A stretch of DNA of 61,016 nt from DASWHR01 sp036398095. GTDB lineage: Bacteria > Actinomycetota > AC-67. The position numbers were made by a program, and so were the translations under genes. This document shows, piece by piece, positions 7,712 through 16,830 of this stretch. Position 1 is the stretch's first letter. Each line of letters begins with the position of its first letter. The notes beneath the pieces are model-generated. The model saw only the letters and a list, made by a program, of their open reading frames with translations. It had not been told where the DNA came from and did no database searches. The stretch is from NCBI GenBank assembly GCA_036398095.1, contig DASWHR010000055.1, forward strand, positions 1 to 61,016. Direction: 5' to 3'.

Positions 7712-8896
7712 CTATGGCGGAAGGCTGAGGAAGTGTTTGCCGCGGCGCTCGAATTTGAGTGCGCCGTCGTCGAGCCAGTGGGCGGTCCACTTGTAGCGGT
7801 GAATCGTTCGGTGGCAGCGGCGGCACAGAAGGCATCCGTCACGAACGGTGTTGCCTTTGCCGGGCACAAGATGATGGACGTCGCACCACGATGCGGGGGC
7901 CCAACTGCAAAACCGGCACTGCTGATCGCGGGCGATGATCGCGCTTCGCACCTTGTCCGAGAACATGTTGGCCTGATCGCCGACGGCGATGACGTCGCGG
8001 CCGTTGAACACGATCGGCACGATGGTGGCATCGCACATCAGCATGTCGCGCGTGACGCGGCTCAAGCGCGGCCGCCGGCCCGGCAGCGGCCATAGGAGCC
8101 GAAGGCCGTCGTCTCGCCCGTCGTCTTCGAGTGCGGCGATGTCGACGGTAGCCAGGAGCCGCGGACGCGGCCGTGCGCCTGCGCCGGCGCTCTCGCCCGC
8201 AAGGGTGACTTCGCAGATGTGGACCAGCGCGTCGTATCGCTGCTGGGCGCGAGAGACGCCGCTGTCGGGATGCACAGGAGCGTCGGCGACCGCATCCAGC
8301 GCATCGACGATCGCCGCGATCGAGAGCGCGTCACCTTCGCCGTAGATGGTCGCGGTCCCGTCGAGCCGCCCTTGGATCGCCAGGAAGCTGTTGCGGATCG
8401 CGCGGTCTTCGCGGTTCAGCGCCAGGTCGGGGCGGCTGCGTGCCGCTTCGTCCTGAACCAAATCGACCAGACGTTCGGGATCGGCCTCGCACAGGCGCTT
8501 TGCGTGCTCGCCGATGATTCCGTCGATGCGCGTGCGCTCGGCGAACGGGACAGGTCGCAGCGCAGTGACGATCGCGCGGACCTGGCTCCACGACGCGCGT
8601 CCTTCGCGGAACGCCTCGGCCAGCGCGGGCATCGCCTCCAGCGTCGCGGCGGCCCGGGTGAGCGTCGTCGCATCCCAAGAGGTGACCCGCGCGTCGTGGC
8701 GGAGCACATGCTCGACGGGGCGGCCGGCGACGGCTAGGACGCCGCCGGACATCACCTGGGCCGCGGCCGCGAGCAGGGCATCGGCGCCGCGCAGCAATGC
8801 GGCGAGCACCTCCGGACGCTCGGCAATCTCCGCGCTCGATGCAGCGTCACGCGCCGCGTCGATCGCGTGAGCGATTGTTTCGGTGGGTGCGAACAT
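7712..8896 (-). CDS. DUF222 / HNH endonuclease domain protein (13E12 family)
   Basis: A 394-residue protein with an N-terminal helical DUF222-like region (ALLRGADALLAAAAQV, then SWSQVRAIVTAL) and a C-terminal HNH nuclease: a CRFCSW knuckle, CDVHHLVPGKGNT with the HH pair, and CRRCHRTIH. This architecture is the 13E12-type family, abundant in Actinobacteria. Its cellular role is not established. The start at MFAPTET is supported by an excellent promoter directly upstream; an in-frame ATG 22 codons earlier would lie inside that promoter. Confidence 0.9.
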   Translation of the reverse strand: MFAPTETIAHAIDAARDAASSAEIAERPEVLAALLRGADALLAAAAQVMSGGVLAVAGRPVEHVLRHDARVTSWDATTLTRAAATLEAMPALAEAFREGRASWSQVRAIVTALRPVPFAERTRIDGIIGEHAKRLCEADPERLVDLVQDEAARSRPDLALNREDRAIRNSFLAIQGRLDGTATIYGEGDALSIAAIVDALDAVADAPVHPDSGVSRAQQRYDALVHICEVTLAGESAGAGARPRPRLLATVDIAALEDDGRDDGLRLLWPLPGRRPRLSRVTRDMLMCDATIVPIVFNGRDVIAVGDQANMFSDKVRSAIIARDQQCRFCSWAPASWCDVHHLVPGKGNTVRDGCLLCRRCHRTIHRYKWTAHWLDDGALKFERRGKHFLSLPP

Positions 8897-8903
8897 CTGT
8901 TCG

Positions 8904-8932
8904 ATTCTAGCGAAGAGCGCTCGCAATTGCAA
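8904..8932 (-). promoter_or_regulatory. Near-consensus promoter, leaderless, for the HNH gene
   Basis: On the minus strand TTGCAA (8932-8927) and TAGAAT (8909-8904) are separated by exactly 17 bases, and TAGAAT is followed by 7 bases and the ATG. Transcription should begin at about the first base of the start codon. This is the clearest promoter in the window. Confidence 0.75.
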
Positions 8933-9028
8933 GCAATTTTCTTGCCATCCGACCGAAAGCACAACGACGGCATGGACGGACTGTTCGCTAGCATGGATGC
9001 CGGATCACGAGTCCGGGGAGGAACCACG

Positions 9029-10540
9029 ATGGCCGACTACAAGCTTTTCATCAACGGCGAATTCGTCGCCGCCGAAGACGGCAGCGAATTCGACACGATC
9101 GACCCGAGCACCGGCACGCCGCACGCGACCGTGGCACAGGCCGGCAAGGCCGACGCGGAGAAAGCCATCGCGGCCGCGCGCGCGGCGTTCGACGACGGCC
9201 GCTGGAGCGGACTGTCCCCCGCCAAGCGCGCCGGCTTCCTGAACGCGATCGCCGCCGGCATCAAGGACCGCGCAGGCGACCTGGCCGCGCTCGAAACAAA
9301 AGACTCCGGCGGCACGATCCGCAAGACCAAGGGCGAAGTGGCCGGCGCGTCCTACACGTTCCGCGTGCTGGCCGAGCTGGCCACGACGGTGCCGCTGAAC
9401 GAGACGCTCCCGCTGACGGTCGCGCCCGGTCCGTCGCTGAACTATCTCAAGCGCGAGCCGCTGGGCGTGTGCGCCGGCATCATCCCGTGGAACTTCCCGA
9501 TCCTGATGGCCGCGTGGAAAATCGCGCCGGCACTCGCGGCCGGCAACACTGTGGTGCTCAAGCCGTCCGAGAATTCGCCGGCGAGCGCGCTGGAACTGGC
9601 CGAGATCATCAAGGAAGCCGGCGTCCCCGACGGCGTCGTCAACATCATCCCCGGCTTCGGCCCGTCGGCGGGCGAGCCGCTGTGCAACAGCATGGACGTG
9701 GACAAGATCGCCTTCACCGGCTCGACCGCCGTCGGCCGCCGGATCATGCAGCTCGCGTCGAGCAACATCAAGAAAGTGACGCTCGAGCTGGGCGGCAAGA
9801 GCGCCAACATCGTGCTCGACGACGCCGACCTGGAATTGACCGTCGACGGCGTCTTGTGGGGCATCTTCTACAACTCGGGTCAGGTCTGCAATGCCGGATC
9901 GCGCGTGCTGGTCCACGAGTCGCTGCACGACGAGCTGATCTCGCGCATGGTCGAACGCGCGCGCGACATGATCGTGGGCGACCCCGCCGACATGGGAACC
10001 GACATGGGGCCGATCATCTCATCCACGCAACGCGAGACCATCGAACGCTACGTGCAGATCGGCTTGGAGGAAGGCGCGAAGGTGGCGATCGGCGGCGAGC
10101 GCGCGACCGTGGCCGGCAAGGACGGCGGCTACTGGTACCGGCCGACGATCTTCACCGGCGTCCACAACGGGATGCGCATCGCCCAGGAAGAGATCTTCGG
10201 GCCGGTGCTGTCGGTCATCCCCTTCACCGACGACGACGAGGCCGTCGCGCTCGCCAACGACTCGATCTACGGGCTCGCCGGCGGCGTCTGGTCGCGCGAC
10301 CCCGCGCGCGCGATGAGCGTCGCCGACCGGATGCGAACCGGCACCGTCTGGATCAACGACTACCACCTGATCAACAACAAATATCCGTTCGGCGGGTACA
10401 AGCAGTCGGGCCTAGGGCGCGAGCACGGCGTGCAAGGCTTCCTGGAGTACACCGAGACCAAGCACGTCCACGTCGACACCACCGGCGATCGCGGCAAGCA
10501 CCGCTGGTTCGACACCGTCGTCCCACGCAAGAAGACGTGA
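9029..10540 (+). CDS. NAD(P)-dependent aldehyde dehydrogenase
   Basis: A 503-residue ALDH superfamily enzyme with all catalytic residues: N155 (PWNFP), E253 (LELGGKS) and C287 (GQVCNAGS), plus K178 in VVLKPSE and the C-terminal PFGGYKQSGLGRE. It resembles betaine-aldehyde or phenylacetaldehyde dehydrogenase type proteins; a link to the nearby paa genes is possible but unproven. The ATG follows GGGGAGGAA. Its stop overlaps the hisN start by four bases. It is a useful intact comparison for the degenerate homologue at 42101-43546. Confidence 0.92.
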   Translation: MADYKLFINGEFVAAEDGSEFDTIDPSTGTPHATVAQAGKADAEKAIAAARAAFDDGRWSGLSPAKRAGFLNAIAAGIKDRAGDLAALETKDSGGTIRKTKGEVAGASYTFRVLAELATTVPLNETLPLTVAPGPSLNYLKREPLGVCAGIIPWNFPILMAAWKIAPALAAGNTVVLKPSENSPASALELAEIIKEAGVPDGVVNIIPGFGPSAGEPLCNSMDVDKIAFTGSTAVGRRIMQLASSNIKKVTLELGGKSANIVLDDADLELTVDGVLWGIFYNSGQVCNAGSRVLVHESLHDELISRMVERARDMIVGDPADMGTDMGPIISSTQRETIERYVQIGLEEGAKVAIGGERATVAGKDGGYWYRPTIFTGVHNGMRIAQEEIFGPVLSVIPFTDDDEAVALANDSIYGLAGGVWSRDPARAMSVADRMRTGTVWINDYHLINNKYPFGGYKQSGLGREHGVQGFLEYTETKHVHVDTTGDRGKHRWFDTVVPRKKT

Positions 10541-11301
10541 GCTTCGAGACCGAGCTGGACGCCGTCGCATCCTGGTGCGACCAGACCGACCGCATCGCGC
10601 TCGAAGTCTTCCGCGACGTCATCGAGCCCGACGTCAAGGCCGACGGCTCGCTGGTCACCAAAGCCGACCGCGACATCGAAGCGCTGATTCGCTCCTCGAT
10701 CGAACGCAGCTTCGCCGGCGACGCGATCTTGGGCGAGGAAGAAGGGCTGAGCCGCGAAGGCGCAGCGCGCCGGTGGATCGTCGATCCGATCGACGCGACC
10801 ACCAACTACGTGCGGGGAATCCCGATCTTTGCGACGCTAATCGCCATGGAAGACCGCGACGGGCTCGCGCTCGGATTCGTCAGCGCGCCGGCGTTGCACC
10901 AGCGATGGTGGGCGACGCGCGGCGACGGCGCCTCTCGCGGCGCCGCCGGAATCGCGGTCTCCGAGATCGCCACCCTGGACGACTCGCACGTGTGCACCGG
11001 GGGGATGGACTTGTTCACCCCGCACGGCCTGGGGGACGGCGCGGCGGCGGTGATCGAGCGGTGCGACCGGCACCGCGGCTTCGGCGACTTCTACGGCCAC
11101 ATGCTCGTCGCGCAAGGATCGGTCGAGGCGATGATCGACCCGATCGTGTCCTCGTGGGATTTGGCCGCCTGCCAGCTCATCGTGCAAGAGGCCGGGGGCC
11201 GCTTCACCAGCCTGCAGGGGCACGCGGGCTACGAGCACGGCTCGGCGCTGTCGTCCAACGGCCGCGTCCACGACGAGATCCTCGCGCTGTTCGGCCCATA
11301 A
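10537..11301 (+). CDS. hisN: Histidinol-phosphatase, inositol monophosphatase type
   Basis: A 254-residue IMPase-fold phosphatase. The metal-binding motifs are visible: GEEEG, WIVDPIDATTNYVRG (the usual DGT is DAT here) and SWDLAACQLIVQEAGG. The NYVRGIPIFATLIA segment favours histidinol-phosphatase (HisN) over inositol monophosphatase. The GTG start overlaps the end of the aldehyde dehydrogenase gene, so the two are translationally coupled. No other his genes are in the window. Alternative: a general IMPase or FBPase-like phosphatase. Confidence 0.75.
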   Translation: MSFETELDAVASWCDQTDRIALEVFRDVIEPDVKADGSLVTKADRDIEALIRSSIERSFAGDAILGEEEGLSREGAARRWIVDPIDATTNYVRGIPIFATLIAMEDRDGLALGFVSAPALHQRWWATRGDGASRGAAGIAVSEIATLDDSHVCTGGMDLFTPHGLGDGAAAVIERCDRHRGFGDFYGHMLVAQGSVEAMIDPIVSSWDLAACQLIVQEAGGRFTSLQGHAGYEHGSALSSNGRVHDEILALFGP

Positions 11302-11310
11302 GAACACTCG

Positions 11311-11730
11311 TTACGGCGAGGCGCCTTGAATGCGTTCGGCGACCGCGGCCAGGGCGTCGCGATCACCGCCGCGTTGATCCAAAGACCAGGGGGGACGGAT
11401 CGGGTCGCCGAAGCGGCGTGGGATCAGATGCAGGTGGAAGTGGAAGACGCTCTGGAACGCCGCCCTGCCGGTGGCGTGGACGATGTTGAGGCCGTCGGGG
11501 TCGAGCGCGACGCGAAGCAGGTCGCCGACGCGCACCGCTGCGGCCATCACCCGGCTCGCATCGCCGGACTCGATGTCCCACAGATCCTTGGCGTGACGAC
11601 GGGGAATCACGAGCGTGTGCCCTTCGACGGCGGGATTGATGTCAAGGAACGCCACCGCGTGCTCGTCTTCATAGACGCGGAATTGAGGCGCCTCTCCGCC
11701 CGCGATCGCGCAGAAGATGCATCCCTCCAT
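11311..11730 (-). CDS. HIT-family nucleotide hydrolase
   Basis: A 139-residue histidine-triad protein. The N-terminal CIFC and a conserved FLDINPAVEGHTLVIPRRH precede the triad HFHLHLIPR. Proteins of this type (Hint or Fhit-like) cleave nucleotide-phosphate bonds such as AMP-lysine or diadenosine polyphosphates; the exact substrate is not readable. It is convergent with hisN with nine bases between them. Confidence 0.92.
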   Translation of the reverse strand: MEGCIFCAIAGGEAPQFRVYEDEHAVAFLDINPAVEGHTLVIPRRHAKDLWDIESGDASRVMAAAVRVGDLLRVALDPDGLNIVHATGRAAFQSVFHFHLHLIPRRFGDPIRPPWSLDQRGGDRDALAAVAERIQGASP

Positions 11731-11806
11731 GGGCCGAGAGTGTAGCCGCCTTGTTCGCGGCGGATGACGCCGCTATCCTTGCCGCCGACACGCCCAGGGG
11801 GGATAG

Positions 11807-12238
11807 ATGAAAAGATCCGAGATCGTCGAGCGCTTGGCGACCGTCCCGCTGTTCCGCGACTTGACCGCCGCGCAACTCGGCAAGATCGCGCGCGTAACCG
11901 ACATCAAGAACGCGCGCGCGGGTGAGGTCGTCGTCCGCGAAGGAACCTTCCGTTCCGGTTCGGGTCCGGCATTCTTTCTGATCGCCTCGGGCAATGCCGA
12001 CGTGACGATCAAGCGCAAGAAGGTCGCCACGCTGAAGGCGGGCGACTCGTTCGGCGAGATGTCCCTGCTCGACGGCGAGCCGCGCTCGGCGACCGTGACG
12101 GCCAAGGGCGACATGATCCTGTTCCGGATCTTGTCGTGGCACTTCTCGAAGCTGGTCAAGAGCGAGCCGGCGGTCGCGCTGGGATTGCTCAAGACAATCG
12201 CCCAGCGCCTGCGCGCCCTCGAGAAGAAAAAGTTCTAG
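11807..12238 (+). CDS. Single-domain cyclic-nucleotide-binding protein
   Basis: A 143-residue protein that is almost entirely a cNMP-binding domain (VPLFRDL, then a phosphate-binding cassette with F82-G83-E84 and R93 in PRSAT). There is no DNA-binding domain after it, unlike CRP, and the C-terminus is a short basic helix ending in KKK. It could bind cAMP or cGMP and act through protein contacts. GGGGGGAT lies just upstream of the ATG. It is convergent with the SRPBCC-MFS pair. Confidence 0.88.
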   Translation: MKRSEIVERLATVPLFRDLTAAQLGKIARVTDIKNARAGEVVVREGTFRSGSGPAFFLIASGNADVTIKRKKVATLKAGDSFGEMSLLDGEPRSATVTAKGDMILFRILSWHFSKLVKSEPAVALGLLKTIAQRLRALEKKKF

Positions 12239-12244
12239 CGCACG

Positions 12245-12688
12245 CTACGCGGCGGATTCGCAGACGCGTTTGAGTTTGCGCAGGCTGCGGGCCAGGACGC
12301 GCTCGATCGGCGTTCGCAGGATCGCGCCACCGATCCTGCCGAGCGCTCCGAGCGGGGGCCGCAGGTTCTCGCCCCATTCGAAGCGGGTGCCGCGGCCGGC
12401 CGGCGCGAGCGCGAACCACGCAGGTCCGATGATCGGGAACTTTTCGTGACGGACCTGAAGGAGCCGCTCGGGCACCCAATCGGTGACGACGATCTCGTCG
12501 GTGAGTGGGATGCCGGCGATTCTGGTGACCGAACGCACGCGCGTCCCCGGGCCGTCGCGACGCTCGCCGATCACCTCGACGGTAGTCATGTCCACCATCC
12601 ACTCGGCCGAGCCTTCCCAGTCGCGCAGCACCTGCCAGACGCGGGACGGCGGCGCGTCGATGTGGGCGATGACGCGGAACAGGCTCAC
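12245..12688 (-). CDS. SRPBCC/START-like lipid- or ligand-binding protein
   Basis: A 147-residue SRPBCC-fold protein: it opens with IAHIDAPPSRVWQVLRDWE, the classic polyketide-cyclase/START N-terminus, and ends with a long C-terminal helix (ILRTPIERVLARSLRKL). The ligand is unknown. The GTG start overlaps the stop of the MFS gene by four bases, so the two are translated together. Confidence 0.85.
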   Translation of the reverse strand: MSLFRVIAHIDAPPSRVWQVLRDWEGSAEWMVDMTTVEVIGERRDGPGTRVRSVTRIAGIPLTDEIVVTDWVPERLLQVRHEKFPIIGPAWFALAPAGRGTRFEWGENLRPPLGALGRIGGAILRTPIERVLARSLRKLKRVCESAA

Positions 12689-13935
12689 GACGATTCGGCC
12701 GGGTGCGGCGATCGAGCCGCAGCGGCGACGACGGCGGGCGCGGTTTCGCGCACCGGCAGCATCGCGAAAAAGGCGAGCAGCACGACGCCGCCGGCGGCCA
12801 TGAAGGCCGCCGCGTGACTTTGATGCTCGCCGATCGCGCCGAGGATCGTCGGCCCGAGGAACGCGCCGACATCGGTCGCGATCCGGAACCCGCCGACGGC
12901 CATCGCCCGATCCGAGTCGGTCGACACATCGCCGACGATCGCGCTCGGTCCCGACCGCTGATAGCCCCACGACAGGCCGACGACGGTGAACATGATGACA
13001 AACGCGACCGGCGAATGGAACAGTCCGAGCATCGCCAGCGCGACGGCCGACAATGCCAGCGCCGGCACCGTCGCGTACTTCCGTCCCTTCAAATCCCCCA
13101 GCTTTCCGGCGTGCCAGGCCGGTCCGAGCGTGGCGAGCCCGGCGAGCATGAACGGAATGCCGACCGAGGATTCCGACAGCCCGAAACCGTCGGTCCACGT
13201 CTTGGACACGAGCGGATCCACGCCGCCCATCACGAAGAACGAGGCGGCCCCGACGGCGAGCGCCGCGCGATAGGCGGGATCGCGCAGCAGCGGCTTGAGC
13301 ATTTGCCAGGCGGGGACGGCCGGGATCGGCGCGACCTCCTCGGCGACGGGTGACGGACCGCCTTCGGCGGTGGCGTCGCGCGGCCCGGGGCCGAGCACCA
13401 TGTAGCACAGGGGGGCCGCGGCCATGCAGATGCCGCCGTAGAAGAACAGCGGCGCGCGCAAGCTGATGATCGCCGCCAGTCCGCCGAACACCGGTCCGAC
13501 GATGAAGCCGACGCCGACGACGGCCCAGAACATCGCCATCGCTCGCGAGCGTTCTTCGGGCTTGACCGCGCCGAGCAAGCTCGTCATCAGCGCGGCGAGG
13601 AAGAACGCCGAGCCGATACCGCCGAGGCCGCGCAGAATCACCAGCGACGGGAAGTTAGGGGAAAAGCCCGCGGCCGCCGACGACACCCCGACGATGAACG
13701 CCCCCATCGCCGCCATGCGGCGCTCGCCCAGCTTGCCGATCGCAGAACCGGCGAAGATCGATGCGGCAAGGCGCGCGCCGGCGAAGGCGGTGAAGACGAT
13801 CCCGATGCCGGTCTCGGCAACGCCCAGCGTCGAGGCGAACAAGGGCAGCGTCGGCACGATCATGCCGTAACCGAACATGATGAAGAAGGTGACGGCCATA
13901 ACCGCCTTGAAGCGGAAGCCGGATGCGGTGGTCAT
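12685..13935 (-). CDS. MFS efflux-type transporter
   Basis: A 416-residue major facilitator with about twelve membrane segments and a central cytoplasmic loop around residues 190-215. GKLGERR in the loop between segments 2 and 3 corresponds to the MFS signature. Family context suggests drug/proton antiport, but the substrate cannot be read. The start was placed at MTTASGF; a TATCAT box lies nine bases upstream. It is divergent from the LuxR-type regulator. Confidence 0.88.
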   Translation of the reverse strand: MTTASGFRFKAVMAVTFFIMFGYGMIVPTLPLFASTLGVAETGIGIVFTAFAGARLAASIFAGSAIGKLGERRMAAMGAFIVGVSSAAAGFSPNFPSLVILRGLGGIGSAFFLAALMTSLLGAVKPEERSRAMAMFWAVVGVGFIVGPVFGGLAAIISLRAPLFFYGGICMAAAPLCYMVLGPGPRDATAEGGPSPVAEEVAPIPAVPAWQMLKPLLRDPAYRAALAVGAASFFVMGGVDPLVSKTWTDGFGLSESSVGIPFMLAGLATLGPAWHAGKLGDLKGRKYATVPALALSAVALAMLGLFHSPVAFVIMFTVVGLSWGYQRSGPSAIVGDVSTDSDRAMAVGGFRIATDVGAFLGPTILGAIGEHQSHAAAFMAAGGVVLLAFFAMLPVRETAPAVVAAAARSPHPAESS

Positions 13936-13944
13936 GCGGCCGTC

Positions 13945-13950
13945 ATGATA
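13945..13950 (-). promoter_or_regulatory. TATCAT -10 box for the MFS gene
   Basis: TATCAT on the minus strand lies 9 bases before the MFS ATG, leaving a leader of only a few bases. Confidence 0.4.
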
Positions 13951-13980
13951 GCCGCGCGCCCCCGTGCCCTGCCGACCCGA

Positions 13981-13986
13981 TATGCT
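13981..13986 (+). promoter_or_regulatory. TATGCT -10 box, leaderless-type
   Basis: TATGCT lies 7 bases before the ATG of the LuxR-type regulator. It faces away from the MFS promoter 30 bases to its left. Confidence 0.5.
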
Positions 13987-13993
13987 TGCACGG

Positions 13994-15628
13994 ATGGGCA
14001 TTCCCGATGCGCTGGAACGGGGGCGACGCTCGTTCGAAAGCCGCTCGTGGGAAAAGGCTTACGCTTTCTTGCGCGAAGCCGCCGCGATTGGACCGATCGA
14101 GCCGCAGGATCTCGATCGCCTTGCCACCGCGGCCTATCTCACCGGCCGCGACGAAGAAAGCACCGAGCTGTGGGCACAGGCACACCACGAATACCTCTCG
14201 CGCGGCCTCGCGCAGCAGGCGGTCCGCAGCGCCTTCTGGCTCGCGCTCAGCTTGCTGCTCAAAGGCGATGCCGCACCGGCCGGCGGCTGGTTCGCGCGGG
14301 CCGCCCGGCTCCTGGAAAGCGAGGCGGAGGAATGCGCCGAACACGGCTACTTGATGATCCCGAAGGCAATTCAGTTGATCTTTGCGGGGAGTCCCGCCGA
14401 CGCGCTGCCGATGTTCGACGAGGCGACGCGCATCGCGCAGCAGTGCGGCGACGGCGACCTCGCGACGCTGTCGCGTCACGGCCACGGGCAAGCCTTGGTC
14501 GCGATGGGCGAGACGGCGAGCGGTGTCGCGATGCTCGACGAGGCGATGGTCGCGGTCGTTTCCGGGGAGACGTCGCCGATCGTGACGGGCATCGTGTATT
14601 GCGCGGTCATTGATACGTGTCACGACATGTTCGACCTTCGGCGCGCGGGGCAGTGGACGGATGCGCTGACGCGCTGGTGCGAATCGCAGCCCGACCTGGT
14701 CCCGTATCGTGGCCAGTGTTTGGTCCATCGCGCCGAGCTGTTGCAATTGCACGGCGCCTGGCAGGAATCGATGGAGGAAACCCAGCGGGCTCGTCTGCGA
14801 TTGTCCGACCCGCCGGGCCAGGCCGCCGTCGGCGAGGCGCTCTACCATTTGGGAGAGCTGCATCGCCTCCGAGGATCGTTCGACGAGGCAGAGCGCGCCT
14901 ATCGCGACGCGAGCGAACGCGGCCGGCTCCCGCAGCCGGGCCTGGCGCTGCTTCGCCTGGCGCAAGGCCGCACCGACGCCGCGGCCGCGGCGATCCGCGC
15001 GGCGATCGATTCGGAAAGCCTCGTCTCTAGGCGTTCGCGACTTCTTCCCGCCGCAGCCGAGATTCTTGTCGCCGCCGGCGATCCGAAAGCCGCTCGCGCA
15101 GCGGCGGACGATCTGACCGAGGCGGCATCCGCGGGCGGCACCCCGCTGCTGCGCGCCCTGGCCGACCATGCCGATGCGGCGGTGCGGCTCGCCGAAGGCG
15201 ACGCACGCGGCGCACTGATCGCATCGCGGCGGGCGCTTACGACCTGGCTGCAGATCGAGGCCCCCTACGAAGCCGCCCGCTGCCGGATGCTGATCGCCGG
15301 CGCATCGCGCGCACTCGGGGACGAGGACGCCGCGGCGATGGAGACCGACGCGGCGCGGACGTCGTTCGAGGCGTTGGGCGCGGCGCCCGACCTCGCCGGA
15401 CTCGGCGCGGCGGCACCGGCCGCATCGCCGTCGGGACTGACGGATCGCGAATTGCAGGTGCTGCGCGAAGTCGCAGCGGGCAAGACCAACCGCGGCATCG
15501 CCGAGGATCTCGTGATCAGCGAAAAGACCGTGGCGCGTCACGTCAGCAACATCTTTACGAAGCTCGGCCTTTCGTCGCGTGCGGCGGCAACCGCCTACGC
15601 CTACGAGAACGACTTGGTCCAGCGGTAG
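13994..15628 (+). CDS. TPR-type LuxR-family transcriptional regulator
   Basis: A 544-residue protein: residues about 1-470 are helical TPR-like repeats (AYAFLREAAA, ADALPMFDEATRIAQ, FDEAERAYRDA), and the C-terminal 60 residues are a LuxR/FixJ helix-turn-helix (LTDRELQVLREVAAGKTNR, ISEKTVARHVSNIFTKLGL). There is no ATPase or receiver domain. The flavoprotein and methyltransferase genes directly downstream are the likely targets; this grouping recurs in actinobacteria. The start MGIPDAL was chosen because of the TATGCT box seven bases upstream. Confidence 0.88.
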   Translation: MGIPDALERGRRSFESRSWEKAYAFLREAAAIGPIEPQDLDRLATAAYLTGRDEESTELWAQAHHEYLSRGLAQQAVRSAFWLALSLLLKGDAAPAGGWFARAARLLESEAEECAEHGYLMIPKAIQLIFAGSPADALPMFDEATRIAQQCGDGDLATLSRHGHGQALVAMGETASGVAMLDEAMVAVVSGETSPIVTGIVYCAVIDTCHDMFDLRRAGQWTDALTRWCESQPDLVPYRGQCLVHRAELLQLHGAWQESMEETQRARLRLSDPPGQAAVGEALYHLGELHRLRGSFDEAERAYRDASERGRLPQPGLALLRLAQGRTDAAAAAIRAAIDSESLVSRRSRLLPAAAEILVAAGDPKAARAAADDLTEAASAGGTPLLRALADHADAAVRLAEGDARGALIASRRALTTWLQIEAPYEAARCRMLIAGASRALGDEDAAAMETDAARTSFEALGAAPDLAGLGAAAPAASPSGLTDRELQVLREVAAGKTNRGIAEDLVISEKTVARHVSNIFTKLGLSSRAAATAYAYENDLVQR

Positions 15629-15738
15629 ACAGAATTACCCAGTCCGCGGCGAAGAAGTTGCACGATTCGGCCGATGCGGCCGCCGTCCCCTCACCTCTAG
15701 CCTCGTCGATGACGAAATCCGACGAAGGGAGAGGACGA

Positions 15739-16830
15739 ATGTCCGGCACCGGAAACAACACGCTCGATGTCGTGGTCGTCGGCGGCGGCCAGTCCGGCCT
15801 CGTAGCCGGATACGAGTTGGCGAAGCAGGGCCGCTCGTTCGCGATTCTCGATGCCAACGCTCACGTCGGCGACGCATGGCGGAACCGATGGGACTCGCTT
15901 CGTCTGTTCACGCCCGCGCTCTTCAGCGGCCTGCCGGGGATGCGCTTTCCCGGGCCGCAGCATCTGGCGCCCACGAAGGATCAGATGGCCGACTATCTCG
16001 AAGCCTACGCCGAAGCGTTCGCGTTGCCGGTCCGCGGCGACGTTCACGTCGAGCGGATCAAGCGCGACAACGGAGTGTTCGTGATCGACGCCGGCAAATC
16101 GCGCTACACGGCGCGATCAGTCGTCGTTGCGACGGGCGGTCACCACCACCCCCACACCCCGGCGTTCGCGGACCGGCTCGACCCATCGATCGCGCAGATT
16201 CATTCGGCCCGGTACCGCAATCCGGCGCAGCTTCGCGACGGCAGCGTCTTGCTCGTCGGCGCGGGAAACTCGGGCGCGGACATCGCGATGGAGACCGTGC
16301 GTACACGTGCCACCTGGCTCGCCGGACCCAACGTGGGACATGTGCCGTTCCGAATCGACGCGCGCGCCGGCCGAAAGCTGGTGCACGTCGTCCGCTTCGT
16401 CGGCCAGCACATCCTGACGCAACGCTCGCCGATCGGCCGGAAGGTCCTGCGCAAGCTCGCGGGGCAAGGCAACCCGCTCGTGCGGGTCAAGCCGAAAGAC
16501 CTGACAGCCGCCGGCGTCGTCCGCGTCGGGCGCGTCGAAGGCGTCCGCGACGGACGGCCGGCGCTCGATGACGGCAGTGTGCTCGACGTCGCGAACGTGA
16601 TCTGGTGCACCGGATACCGCCCGGACTGGTCGTGGATCGACGCCCGCATCTTCGCACCCGACGGGACGCTGGCACACCGACGCGGCGTCACCGACGAGGC
16701 CGGGTTGTTCTTCGTCGGGCTTCCGTTCCAGTTCGCCGCAACCTCAGACGTGCTCACCGGCGTCGGCCGCGACGTCCGCTACGTCACCAAACGGCTGGCC
16801 GCATACCTGTCGGAAAGGAGCCTCTCATGA
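15739..16830 (+). CDS. FAD/NAD(P)-binding flavoprotein monooxygenase-like
   Basis: A 363-residue two-dinucleotide-binding flavoprotein (CzcO/Baeyer-Villiger-like). The FAD motif is VVVVGGGQSGLVAGYEL near the N-terminus, followed by GDAWRNRWDSLRLFTP, and the NADPH motif is VLLVGAGNSGADIA. A CTGYRPDWSW segment near residue 295 fits the family. The ATG has GGGAGAGGA upstream. It overlaps the next methyltransferase gene by four bases, so the two proteins are probably made together and may act on one substrate. Confidence 0.88.
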   Translation: MSGTGNNTLDVVVVGGGQSGLVAGYELAKQGRSFAILDANAHVGDAWRNRWDSLRLFTPALFSGLPGMRFPGPQHLAPTKDQMADYLEAYAEAFALPVRGDVHVERIKRDNGVFVIDAGKSRYTARSVVVATGGHHHPHTPAFADRLDPSIAQIHSARYRNPAQLRDGSVLLVGAGNSGADIAMETVRTRATWLAGPNVGHVPFRIDARAGRKLVHVVRFVGQHILTQRSPIGRKVLRKLAGQGNPLVRVKPKDLTAAGVVRVGRVEGVRDGRPALDDGSVLDVANVIWCTGYRPDWSWIDARIFAPDGTLAHRRGVTDEAGLFFVGLPFQFAATSDVLTGVGRDVRYVTKRLAAYLSERSLS

